6,852 nt of DNA from Bacteroidota bacterium (GCA_023457535.1 JAEWLN010000201.1:1-6852); one strand, 5' to 3'. Numbered from the stretch's first letter, positions 1-6,783 are shown. The notes: a model not told the origin generated them from the letters alone. Numbers and translations are program-made.

Positions 1-581
1 GTTATACGATCATCGATTTTGAAGACGGGATCAACCTTGGGCTGGTGTCTGAAGATTATGCGCTCGAATACCTGATCAAACTCGTCAAGGACAGCATCGA
101 TACGGCCAAGTACAAAACGCTGCAAACCAAGGAAGACCGCATCAGTTATTTGCGCGCGCTGGCCATCGGGAGCCTGATTGCCGATGCCGTACGCGTCTTT
201 GTCGAAAACGAAGAGGCGATCCTGCAAGGCCAATTTCCGCATGCGCTGACCGACAAAAGCAAGTATAAAGCGCAAATGGACGACATCATCAAACTCAGCG
301 TTAAGAACATTTACCAAAGCCGCGAGGTGATCGACAAAGAACTCAAAGGCTATCAGATCATCAACACGCTGCTCGATAAATTCATCACGGCCTACAACAA
401 TAAATTCGACGGATGCGCAACCAATTACGACAATTTGCTTCTGAAAGTTTTGCCCGAGCGGCACCACCTTGAAAAGGCCCATTTGTATGACCGGTTGCTC
501 CACATTTGTCATTTTGTTTCGCTGCTTACGGACGGCAATGCGCTGATTTATTACCGCAATATTTCGGGGCATTTGGATTAA
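1..581 (+). CDS. dgt: HD-domain dNTP triphosphohydrolase (dGTPase-like), C-terminal part
   Basis: This is the last 192 codons of a gene that enters from the left edge. The frame is open from base 3 and stops with TAA at 579-581. A GTG at 45 could be read as a start, but the 14 codons before it (YTIIDFEDGINLGL) belong to the protein: they match the helix after the HD-domain active site in this family, where a 'DDICY-I-D-ED' stretch is typical. The enzyme hydrolyses dGTP, or more broadly dNTPs, to the deoxynucleoside and triphosphate in the cytosol and helps set dNTP pools. The HD metal-binding residues lie upstream of the window and cannot be checked. The visible part is the mostly helical C-terminal region (for example DRISYLRALAIG and LYDRLLHICHFVSLLTDG), which resembles Flavobacteriaceae dGTPases from memory. 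There is no frameshift or early stop. No clear terminator follows; the next gene's promoter begins 20 bp after the stop. The family is fairly sure; substrate preference cannot be read from this part. Confidence 0.85.
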   Translation, partial: YTIIDFEDGINLGLVSEDYALEYLIKLVKDSIDTAKYKTLQTKEDRISYLRALAIGSLIADAVRVFVENEEAILQGQFPHALTDKSKYKAQMDDIIKLSVKNIYQSREVIDKELKGYQIINTLLDKFITAYNNKFDGCATNYDNLLLKVLPERHHLEKAHLYDRLLHICHFVSLLTDGNALIYYRNISGHLD

Positions 582-600
582 CCGTTAATGTTTTTGGGAT

Positions 601-633
601 TTGTATCGTTTAACAAAAAATTCACTATGTTTG
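601..633 (+). promoter_or_regulatory. Bacteroidota-type promoter of the M36 protease gene
   Basis: A perfect -7 box TATGTTTG (consensus TAnnTTTG) lies at 626-633, with a -33 TTG at 601-603. The 22-nt spacing is within the 17-23 nt reported for Flavobacterium promoters. The box ends 22 nt before the ATG at 656, so the mRNA leader would be short, roughly 15-20 nt. That leader is A/T-rich (aaaaaattttaacttt) and has no Shine-Dalgarno sequence, as is usual in this phylum. The gene is therefore probably transcribed independently of the upstream dgt-like gene. The boxes are seen directly; the transcription start is inferred. Confidence 0.75.
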
Positions 634-655
634 TCAATCAAAAAATTTTAACTTT

Positions 656-3358
656 ATGAAAAAAATTACACTATTGGGTGTTTTTCTCTTGTCTGTGGCG
701 GGTTTCGCCCAAACCGGCAAGCAGAAGATCCAGGCGTATTTCGACAATAATTTGTCCAAGTACGGTTTGACCAGCCAAGACGTTTCTGACCTGAACATCA
801 GGTCTGAGGTGTATGGAAATGGTACAAAAGTCACCAGCTACCGTGTCGTCCAAAGATACCAGGGAACTGAAATTTATCAGGTGGAGGCCAGCGTGGCCGT
901 TAAAGACGGGGAAATCTTTCGCGTTGAGAGCGCTTTTGTGAACAACATCGCCACTAAAGTAAATGCATCGCAGCCGTCTTTGTCAGTGACCGAGGCATTG
1001 TCGCGCGCGTACAGCGATTTGGGCGTATCGGGAGCGGATTTTTCGATCATTGCTTCTGAAAGCAGCAAAAACCTGACGCTCGCCGATGGTTTGCAGGAAG
1101 ATCACATCCTTGCAAAGCTTGTTTACTATCCGGCAGACAAAAACAACCTCAAACTGGCCTGGCACTATGATTTTTATCAGCCGGGAACGAACAATTACTG
1201 GACTACGAGCGTTGATGCGATCAACGGACAGATCCTGAACAAAACCAACCAATTGCTGAGCTGTAATTTTGGCGGCAAGAACCACGAACACAAAGCGGTA
1301 AAAAAGGAATTTAATTTTACCAACAAAGCGTTCACCGGTACTTCGTCCATGATGCAGGTGCAAGGTGGATCTTACCGCGTGATTCCATACAACATCGAAA
1401 GCCCGAACCACGGTTCTTTCCAATTGATTTCCAACCCTGAATTTACTGCTTCTTCACCAAACGGATGGCACAATGCGAGCAACACGATCGGCGGCACGAC
1501 CGCTGCGCAAATGTACCAGGTGACACGTGGAAACAACGTGTATGCCCGTGAGGATCCAACAGCCAACAACAGCTTGAATAACTTTGCGCCAAACGGTGGC
1601 CCGACGTTGACTTTTGATTTTCCTTATCTGGGCGAGTTCCAGCAGCCAACAGCCTACACGTCTGCGTCGGTGACGAACTTGTTTTACATGGTTAACGTCA
1701 TCCACGACATCTGGTATCAGTACGGGTTCAACGAGGCAGCGCGTAACTTCCAGGCGCAAAATTACGGCCTTGGCGGAACGCAGACCGGTACAGGTGACTA
1801 CGTACTGGCCGATGCACAAGATGGCTATTCACAAACAGAAGCCACGCTGAACAACGCTAACTTTACACCAACGGCAGAAGGCGTGCGTCCGCGCGTTCAA
1901 ATGTTTTTGTGGAATGCCGGCGCGCCACCAACAGAATACCTGACCATCAACTCACCAGCGGCTATCGCGGGTCCGAGATTGGCGACAAGCAACGTATTTG
2001 AAGGTACAGACCGTGTTCCGGTTCCTACTGCGCCAAACGGACTGGTGTCTGACCTGGTACACTATACAAACGATGCGAACAATGGTACAAACCCTCCGGG
2101 CAACCCCATCACGATCCACAATGCGTGCGTTCCGCCAACCAACGCATTCGACATCAGCGGCAAGATCGCTTTGATCAGAAGAGGGAACTGTAACTTCTCA
2201 AACAAAGTTAAAAACGCTCAGGATGCCGGCGCGATCGCTGTTATCGTTTACGACACCGTTCCAAACAACCCGGTACGTTTGTCAATGAGCTCAACAGGCC
2301 TTTTAGGCATCACGATACCTGCGGTTTTCGTAACCAAGGAAATCGGTGAGGAAATGGTTGCTGCTATGGCAACTGAAACGGTAAACGTAAAACTCGAAAC
2401 CCCTGCAGATTTGTACCTTTTTGCTGACGGCGATTTTGACAACGTCATCATCGGCCACGAAATTGGTCACGGTATCTCTAACCGCTTGATCGGTGCAGGT
2501 GCTGCCGGTTGTATGTCCAACGCAGAGCAAATGGGCGAGGGCTGGTCGGACTGGTTCGGTTTGATCCTTCAGATGAAGGCCGGTGATGCCGGAACAGACG
2601 CAAAGACTGTGGGTACATATGTATTCAATGAAGATCCGCAATTTGGCGCAGGTTTGAGGGAGTTCCCTTATTCTACAGACCTTACCGTCAACCCACGTAC
2701 TTTCGCCGATTCAAACGCACCGGTTCCAACGGATCCAGCCGATACAGCGCACCGTTACGTAGTTGGTGAATTCTGGGCATCGGTACTTTGGGATTTGACC
2801 TGGGCGTTTGTCGACCAATACGGTTTTGACCCGAACATCTACACCGGTACAGGTGGTAACAACAAATTCATGCAGCTTATGGTCGACGCAATGAAAATGG
2901 GGCCGGCTTGTAACACATCGAACATGATCGGTTTCCGCGATATCATTTTCGCTGCGGACCAGGCGTCCAATGGCGGTGTGAACTACAACATGATGGCAGA
3001 GGTTTTCCGCAGACGCGGTATGGGTCTGAATGCTTCATCCGGTGCAGCCAACAACTCCAACGACCAAACTGAGGATTTCACGGCATTCCCGCTCTCAAGC
3101 AAGTCGTTTACCAAGGATGCGATGGTTAAGGTATATCCTAACCCATCGAACGCCGTATTCAACATCCGCATCGCGCAATTCACAGGTGCTGTGAACATGC
3201 AGGTTGTCGACTTGAACGGTCGCGTGGTTTATACGCAGAGCGAAAACAGCTTCAACGTTGAGAAATCGATCAACCTGGGTCATTTGGCCAAAGGGGTTTA
3301 TGTGCTCAAAGTGAACACAGCTGATTTTAACTATGCAGATAAGATCATCTTGAAATAA
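656..3358 (+). CDS. Secreted fungalysin-like (M36) zinc metalloprotease with PA insert and T9SS sorting domain
   Basis: A 900-residue secreted endopeptidase. Residues 1-18 form a signal peptide (MKK, hydrophobic core, ending GFA before Q19). Residues about 30-200 look like an FTP/PepSY-type propeptide, which in this family inhibits and helps fold the enzyme until removed. The catalytic region follows: NLFYMVNVIHDIWY near 341-354, typical of M36, then the zinc motif HEIGH at 601-605 (ligands H601 and H605, catalytic E602), with the third ligand E628 in GEGWSDW. Between the two catalytic halves, about 432-584, sits a protease-associated (PA) domain (GKIALIRRGNCNF at 502-514, then AGAIAVIVYD). 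The last 80 or so residues are a type A T9SS C-terminal domain (VYPNPS at 826-831, GVYVLKV, ending KIILK), so the protein should cross the outer membrane by T9SS and be released or surface-anchored. The likely role is degrading external protein for nutrition. The gene has its own promoter and terminator and is complete. Substrate specificity is unknown. Confidence 0.95.
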   Translation: MKKITLLGVFLLSVAGFAQTGKQKIQAYFDNNLSKYGLTSQDVSDLNIRSEVYGNGTKVTSYRVVQRYQGTEIYQVEASVAVKDGEIFRVESAFVNNIATKVNASQPSLSVTEALSRAYSDLGVSGADFSIIASESSKNLTLADGLQEDHILAKLVYYPADKNNLKLAWHYDFYQPGTNNYWTTSVDAINGQILNKTNQLLSCNFGGKNHEHKAVKKEFNFTNKAFTGTSSMMQVQGGSYRVIPYNIESPNHGSFQLISNPEFTASSPNGWHNASNTIGGTTAAQMYQVTRGNNVYAREDPTANNSLNNFAPNGGPTLTFDFPYLGEFQQPTAYTSASVTNLFYMVNVIHDIWYQYGFNEAARNFQAQNYGLGGTQTGTGDYVLADAQDGYSQTEATLNNANFTPTAEGVRPRVQMFLWNAGAPPTEYLTINSPAAIAGPRLATSNVFEGTDRVPVPTAPNGLVSDLVHYTNDANNGTNPPGNPITIHNACVPPTNAFDISGKIALIRRGNCNFSNKVKNAQDAGAIAVIVYDTVPNNPVRLSMSSTGLLGITIPAVFVTKEIGEEMVAAMATETVNVKLETPADLYLFADGDFDNVIIGHEIGHGISNRLIGAGAAGCMSNAEQMGEGWSDWFGLILQMKAGDAGTDAKTVGTYVFNEDPQFGAGLREFPYSTDLTVNPRTFADSNAPVPTDPADTAHRYVVGEFWASVLWDLTWAFVDQYGFDPNIYTGTGGNNKFMQLMVDAMKMGPACNTSNMIGFRDIIFAADQASNGGVNYNMMAEVFRRRGMGLNASSGAANNSNDQTEDFTAFPLSSKSFTKDAMVKVYPNPSNAVFNIRIAQFTGAVNMQVVDLNGRVVYTQSENSFNVEKSINLGHLAKGVYVLKVNTADFNYADKIILK

Positions 3359-3377
3359 GCATATTTAAATAAGAGAG

Positions 3378-3406
3378 AGCCCCGCAAATAAGCGGGGCTT
3401 TTTTTT
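3378..3406 (+). terminator. Rho-independent terminator after the M36 protease gene
   Basis: A perfect 8-bp GC-rich stem, AGCCCCGC (3378-3385) with GCGGGGCT (3392-3399), closes a 6-nt AAATAA loop and runs into eight T residues (3399-3406). It starts 20 nt after the protease stop codon. The minus-strand DUF3078 gene stops at 3414, only 8 bp beyond the T-run, so the same hairpin lies 15 nt after that gene's stop. Read on the minus strand, the hairpin is followed by the weaker CTCTCTTATTTAAAT tract, so it may stop transcription from both sides, less efficiently leftwards. The plus-strand function is near certain; the two-way role is inferred. Confidence 0.93.
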
Positions 3407-3413
3407 GGCTATC

Positions 3414-4388
3414 CTAGAAATTGTATTCGAGTCCGATGCCGAGCATTTGCTTCAGCTGCACGCGCGGACCTTTGATGATTTGTTCGCCGTTGACCTCTTC
3501 CTTGGCGCGAATGTCATCGTCGTAAAGCAGGTGTACCCCGATGTTGGCCTTTACATACTGGTTGACCACCATATCGAGCTGCAATTGCCAATCCACGTCT
3601 ACATTTCCAAATTTGTTGATGTAATCCGAATACAATGCCAGGCGGTTTTCGAGGTTGATGTTATTGAAGATCTCGCGCTTGAAATGACAGGTCAACAGCA
3701 TCCCGAATTCGGTCTTGCTGTTTTGCCCGTCAGAAATCTTATTGCCGTCTGCGTCGTATTGTGCCGGCCGGACGCCAAATGCACCCTGATCGGCGAGCCG
3801 TTGGTTCCAAACGGTAGTATTCTTGAGTGTCATCGGCGACAAATAAACGTTGATCAGTTTTTGCTTGTTCGAATATTCGGCACCCAGGCCAAAAAACGTA
3901 TAAGCGGGCGAGAATGGCCCTGAAATCGCCAAATCGGTGTTGGGGTATTCATAACCCTCTGTAAACTGCGTATTGAAATTGAATTTGGCCGAATGGTACC
4001 AGTTCGACAGGGTGTCACGCCGATAGCCAAACGTAGAGGTAAACTGGAACGCATCGTCTGTTTTCCTGAATTCGACGCCATCCTGCTTATTCATACCGTA
4101 CCGCATAATCAGTTCATTACCCCATTTGACGTTGTTGCTGTCGTATTTTCGCGTGAAAATGCCCTTAAGCAACCCCGATACAGAGCTTACGCCACCCGCG
4201 CTCCAGTTTACAAATGCAATCTGGTTCAGGTCAAACCCTACCGTGTTTTTATGCGTCCAGTGCGATACCTCAAGCACCTTCATTTTAACGGTATCGCGCA
4301 CCACAAGGAGTGTGTCTTTCGTTTGGGCGTTGGACGTGGGGATCCAAAAAAACAGCAAAATCAATAGAACCGGGCGCGATAATCTCAT
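3414..4388 (-). CDS. DUF3078 family outer-membrane protein
   Basis: A 324-residue protein of unknown function. From the ATG at 4388 it begins MRLSRPVLLILLFFW and has a signal peptide probably cut after A21 (SNA before Q22). The mature part carries FDLNQIAFVNWSAGG (about 52-66), which I recognise as the DUF3078 signature. After that come alternating polar/aromatic strands (NELIMRYGMN, FQFTSTFGYRRD, SAKFNFNTQF, LGIGLEYNF) typical of an outer-membrane beta-barrel. The chain ends in Phe, as BamA-assembled barrels commonly do. A longer reading from a TTG at 4421 adds 11 residues but gives a worse signal peptide and leaves only 3 bp after dxs, so the ATG is preferred. It lies 36 bp downstream of dxs with no TAnnTTTG box between, so it is probably co-transcribed with dxs. 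Location in the outer membrane is likely; biochemical role unknown. Confidence 0.85.
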   Translation of the reverse strand: MRLSRPVLLILLFFWIPTSNAQTKDTLLVVRDTVKMKVLEVSHWTHKNTVGFDLNQIAFVNWSAGGVSSVSGLLKGIFTRKYDSNNVKWGNELIMRYGMNKQDGVEFRKTDDAFQFTSTFGYRRDTLSNWYHSAKFNFNTQFTEGYEYPNTDLAISGPFSPAYTFFGLGAEYSNKQKLINVYLSPMTLKNTTVWNQRLADQGAFGVRPAQYDADGNKISDGQNSKTEFGMLLTCHFKREIFNNINLENRLALYSDYINKFGNVDVDWQLQLDMVVNQYVKANIGVHLLYDDDIRAKEEVNGEQIIKGPRVQLKQMLGIGLEYNF

Positions 4389-4424
4389 AAGAAAATGATT
4401 AAAGCCCGCAAATTTCCACAATTT

Positions 4425-6188
4425 TCAATAGGAAGAAAAGACTTTTACCAAACTTTTGACATCCAGGTGACGGTATTGCAAAAGTTCTGCGACCGTGCCG
4501 TGCTCGGTGAATTCGTCCGGTAGTCCCAATATCCGGATCGGGACCCGATAGTCGTGTGCTGCGGCAAATTCTGCAACGGCACTTCCAAATCCGCCTGTTG
4601 CCGTGCCGTCTTCCACGGTGATAATCTGCGCGAAATTTTGCAGGATCTCGTGCAGCATCGCTTCGTCGAGTGGCTTGACAAAACCAAAATCGTAGTGTGC
4701 ATGGGCGTGCCCGTTCATTTCCGACAACGCCTGAGCAGCCAGATTCCCGATGCTTCCCGTGGATAAAACCGCCACGCGATGGCCCGGTTTGATGCGTCTG
4801 GCCCGCCCGATTTCTATTTGTTGATACGGCAGTTGCCAGTCCAAGCGAACGCCGCGCCCGCGCGGATACCGGATCGCGATCGGGTGCGGCAACCCAAGCT
4901 GGGCCGTATACAACATGTTGCGCAGCGCAATTTCGTCCATGGGTGCGTAAATGATCATGTTTGGAATGCAGCGCAGGTACGCCAGATCGAATACACCGTG
5001 GTGCGTGGCGCCATCTTCGCCCACGAGTCCGGCGCGATCGAGGCAAAAAATCACAGGCAGGTCCTGTAGTGCCACATCGTGGATCACCTGATCGTATGCG
5101 CGTTGCAAAAAAGTCGAATAAATATTGCAAAACACCATCATGCCTTGCGTGGCCATTCCGGCGGCGAGCGTGACGGCGTGCTGTTCAGCGATCCCAACGT
5201 CAAAAGCGCGGTCCGGAAAGGCATCCATCATCAATTTAAGCGAACTTCCCGATGGCATGGCCGGGGTAATGCCCACAATTTTACTATTCCGACGCGCCAG
5301 ATCAAGCAATGTCAAACCAAATACATCCTGGAAACGAGGCGGCAGATTTTGGTCTGCTTGCGGCAAAAGTTCGCCCGTCATTTTATCGAATTTGCCGGGA
5401 GCGTGGTATTTGACCTGGTTTTCTTCGGCCTGGCGCAATCCTTTGCCCTTGGTCGTGATCACATGCAGGAATTTGGGTCCTTTGATCGTTTTGAGCCGAC
5501 GCAATTCAGCGATCAGCGCCTCGAGATCGTGTCCGTCGATCGGGCCCGAATAATCAAAATTGAGCGACTCGATCACGTTGTTCCGACGCGGATCCCGGCC
5601 TTGTTTGACCGCCGTAAGGTATTCTTTGAGCGCGCCCACACTCGGATCGATCCCGATGGCGTTGTCGTTCAAAACCACGAGCAGGTTCGCATCGGTGACG
5701 CCCGCGTGGTTGAGTCCTTCAAAGGCCATCCCCGATGCGATCGACGCATCGCCCACTACCGCGATATGGTGCTTTTCGCTGCCCTTGAGCTGCGACGCGA
5801 TGGCCATTCCCAAAGCGGCTGAAATCGCTGTTGAAGAATGGCCCACGCCAAAAGTGTCATACACGCTTTCGCTCCTTTTTGGAAATCCGGAAATACCGCC
5901 AAATTGCCTGTTGGTGTGAAAAACATTGCGGCGTCCGGTCAGGATTTTGTGTCCGTAGGCTTGATGGCCGACATCCCAGACAAGTAAATCATCCGGCGTG
6001 TCGAAAACATAGTGCAGCGCGATGGTCAGTTCCACCACGCCCAGGCTCGCGCCCAGATGCCCTTCTTTGACCGACACCACGTCGATGATAAATTCGCGCA
6101 ATTCCTTTGCCAGTTGCGGCAACCGGCTTGGATCGAGCAACCGTAAATCGGACGGAATCTGGAGTTGTGCGAGCAAATTTTCAGGCAT
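4425..6188 (-). CDS. dxs: 1-deoxy-D-xylulose-5-phosphate synthase
   Basis: DXS condenses pyruvate with glyceraldehyde 3-phosphate, using thiamine diphosphate (ThDP), to give DXP and CO2. This is the first step of the MEP isoprenoid pathway and DXP also feeds ThDP and pyridoxal phosphate synthesis; the enzyme is cytosolic. The 587 residues show the N-terminal ThDP domain with WDVGHQAYGHKILTGR (71-86; H75 is the active-site His), VGHSST (115-120), the cofactor motif GDASIASGMAFE (146-157) and NDN (174-176). The transketolase-like pyrimidine domain follows, with VGIAEQH (331-337; catalytic E335) and DRAGLVGEDGATHHG (384-398), then the C-terminal domain (STGS, VEDG, GGFGS). The length is slightly under the roughly 620 of E. 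coli DXS. The usual GDG of the ThDP motif reads GDA, which I believe is normal for Bacteroidota DXS. The start is the ATG at 6188 (MPENLLAQL); an in-frame ATG at 6242 would add 18 unrelated residues and overlap tadA. Followed 36 bp later by the DUF3078 gene. Confidence 0.97.
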   Translation of the reverse strand: MPENLLAQLQIPSDLRLLDPSRLPQLAKELREFIIDVVSVKEGHLGASLGVVELTIALHYVFDTPDDLLVWDVGHQAYGHKILTGRRNVFHTNRQFGGISGFPKRSESVYDTFGVGHSSTAISAALGMAIASQLKGSEKHHIAVVGDASIASGMAFEGLNHAGVTDANLLVVLNDNAIGIDPSVGALKEYLTAVKQGRDPRRNNVIESLNFDYSGPIDGHDLEALIAELRRLKTIKGPKFLHVITTKGKGLRQAEENQVKYHAPGKFDKMTGELLPQADQNLPPRFQDVFGLTLLDLARRNSKIVGITPAMPSGSSLKLMMDAFPDRAFDVGIAEQHAVTLAAGMATQGMMVFCNIYSTFLQRAYDQVIHDVALQDLPVIFCLDRAGLVGEDGATHHGVFDLAYLRCIPNMIIYAPMDEIALRNMLYTAQLGLPHPIAIRYPRGRGVRLDWQLPYQQIEIGRARRIKPGHRVAVLSTGSIGNLAAQALSEMNGHAHAHYDFGFVKPLDEAMLHEILQNFAQIITVEDGTATGGFGSAVAEFAAAHDYRVPIRILGLPDEFTEHGTVAELLQYRHLDVKSLVKVFSSY

Positions 6189-6192
6189 AAAG

Positions 6193-6200
6193 CAAAGGTA
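6193..6200 (-). promoter_or_regulatory. Bacteroidota -7 box of dxs, next to its start codon
   Basis: Read on the minus strand this is TACCTTTG, a perfect TAnnTTTG match, with only CTTT between it and the dxs ATG. Transcription normally begins a few bases after this box, so the start would fall at or next to the ATG, giving a leaderless or near-leaderless mRNA. No TTG is present 17-23 nt upstream; the nearest thing is a GTG at 22 nt spacing (6223-6225 on the plus strand). The box supports 6188 as the true dxs start. Confidence 0.65.
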
Positions 6201-6213
6201 CGCGTTGAAATCG

Positions 6214-6221
6214 TATTTTTG
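6214..6221 (+). promoter_or_regulatory. Bacteroidota -7 box of tadA, next to its start codon
   Basis: TATTTTTG matches TAnnTTTG exactly and is followed by GCAC and then the tadA ATG at 6226. The 4-nt gap equals that of the divergent dxs box, and the two boxes are 13 bp apart (6201-6213). A leaderless or near-leaderless transcript is inferred. I see no TTG at the expected -33 position, which would fall at the dxs start codon. The T-rich box is less distinctive than the dxs one and could be partly chance. Confidence 0.55.
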
Positions 6222-6225
6222 GCAC

Positions 6226-6669
6226 ATGGAACAGGTTTTCACCGACGAATATTTTATGAAAAAAGCGCTTCAGGAAGCCCAGATCGCTTTTGACAAAGGG
6301 GAAATTCCCGTGGGCGCCGTCATTGTGGCGGGCCATCAAATCATCGCGCGCTGCCACAACCTGACCGAATTGCTCCATGACGTCACTGCCCACGCAGAGA
6401 TGCAATCCATCACCGCAGCGGCCAATTACCTCGGCGGTAAATACCTGCGCGATTGCACGTTGTATGTCACGCTCGAGCCGTGCCAGATGTGTGCCGGGGC
6501 TTTGTATTGGAGCCAGATTTCAAAAATCGTTTTTGGCGCCCGCGACGAGCAGCGCGGATTTATTGCTATGGGAACGCAACTTCACCCCAAAACCACGGTC
6601 GTCTCTGGTGTGATGGCTGAAGAAGCCGCTCAGTTGATGTTGGGTTTCTTTGCGAAAAAGCGAAAGTAG
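6226..6669 (+). CDS. tadA: tRNA(adenosine(34)) deaminase TadA
   Basis: A 147-residue cytosolic zinc enzyme of the cytidine/deoxycytidylate deaminase fold that converts adenosine 34 of tRNA-Arg(ACG) to inosine, letting one tRNA read several CGN codons. The key motifs are present: HAE at 56-58 (zinc ligand H56, proton-shuttle E58) and PCQMC at 85-89 (zinc ligands C86 and C89). The N-terminal FTDEYFMKKALQEAQ, the GEIPVGAVIV strand and the ALYWSQISKIVFGA segment are typical of TadA rather than of guanine or cytosine deaminases, and the length is normal. The start is the ATG at 6226 (MEQVFTDEYF); the frame stays open upstream to 6022, but that part is antisense to dxs and unlike the family. The gene is divergent from dxs, 37 bp away, and has no Shine-Dalgarno sequence, in keeping with leaderless translation. 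A different nucleoside deaminase substrate is possible but less likely. Confidence 0.93.
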   Translation: MEQVFTDEYFMKKALQEAQIAFDKGEIPVGAVIVAGHQIIARCHNLTELLHDVTAHAEMQSITAAANYLGGKYLRDCTLYVTLEPCQMCAGALYWSQISKIVFGARDEQRGFIAMGTQLHPKTTVVSGVMAEEAAQLMLGFFAKKRK

Positions 6670-6692
6670 ACCACCTGTTTGTGCTGAATTTT

Positions 6693-6726
6693 CGGTATAA
6701 AAAATTAAAAAAATACCGTACTTTTA
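6693..6726 (+). terminator. Possible weak terminator after tadA
   Basis: An inverted repeat, CGGTAT (6693-6698) and ATACCG (6713-6718), flanks a 14-nt loop that is almost all A, followed by TACTTTTA. It begins 23 nt after the tadA stop. The stem is short, the loop long and the T-run only four, so it is much weaker than the terminator at 3378. The same bases (TACTTTTA, 6719-6726) miss the TAnnTTTG promoter box by one base, so this could instead be a promoter region for the last gene. Confidence 0.3.
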
Positions 6727-6758
6727 AAACAATATAACGACCGGTTTTTCAGTTATCG

Positions 6759-6780
6759 CCAAAAGGTGCGTCCTTTTTGG
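6759..6780 (+). repeat. Inverted repeat in the leader of the last gene
   Basis: CCAAAAGG (6759-6766) can pair with CCTTTTTGG (6772-6780), leaving one bulged T and a 5-nt TGCGT loop. It ends 30 nt before the ATG at 6811. No T-run follows, so it is not a normal intrinsic terminator. It might be an RNA hairpin in the 5' leader or an operator. The bases after it read GGAGG (6779-6783), which is too far from the ATG to act as its ribosome binding site and would be partly inside the stem. The function is unknown. Confidence 0.4.
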
Positions 6781-6783
6781 AGG

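Noticed and set aside
45..581. GTG at 45 as the true start of the first gene
   Set aside because: The frame is open to the window edge and the upstream codons encode conserved dGTPase sequence, so the gene is simply cut by the window.
582..655. Riboswitch or small RNA in the dgt/protease gap
   Set aside because: The gap is 74 bp, fully used by the promoter and a short leader, and I see no hairpin or conserved aptamer motif.
983..1819. Open frames of 121 and 146 codons antisense to the M36 protease
   Set aside because: No start signal, promoter box or family resemblance; the overlapping plus-strand protease is clear.
3405..3923. 172-codon plus-strand open frame opposite the DUF3078 gene
   Set aside because: It starts inside the terminator region and is antisense to a gene with a signal peptide and family signature; its Val/Leu/Ile/Asp-rich translation is a typical shadow.
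4399..5130. 243-codon open frame on the minus strand overlapping dxs in another frame
   Set aside because: The translation is dominated by Arg, Gly and Cys without any motif; it is a frame shadow of the dxs 3' half.
5079..5822. 247-codon open frame on the plus strand opposite dxs
   Set aside because: It lies wholly antisense to a strongly conserved gene, its translation is rich in Arg/His/Asp/Phe as expected for an antisense shadow of a GC-rich gene, and it shows no recognisable domain.
6022..6225. Longer tadA reading from the ATG at 6022
   Set aside because: The extra 68 residues are antisense to the conserved dxs 5' end and do not resemble TadA.
6189..6242. Longer dxs reading from the ATG at 6242
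   Set aside because: It adds 18 residues unlike DXS N-termini, overlaps the tadA start and would place the dxs TAnnTTTG box inside the coding region.
6759..6780. Hairpin before the last gene as an intrinsic terminator of tadA
   Set aside because: It has no T-run after the stem and lies about 90 bp past the tadA stop, so normal terminator function is not supported.
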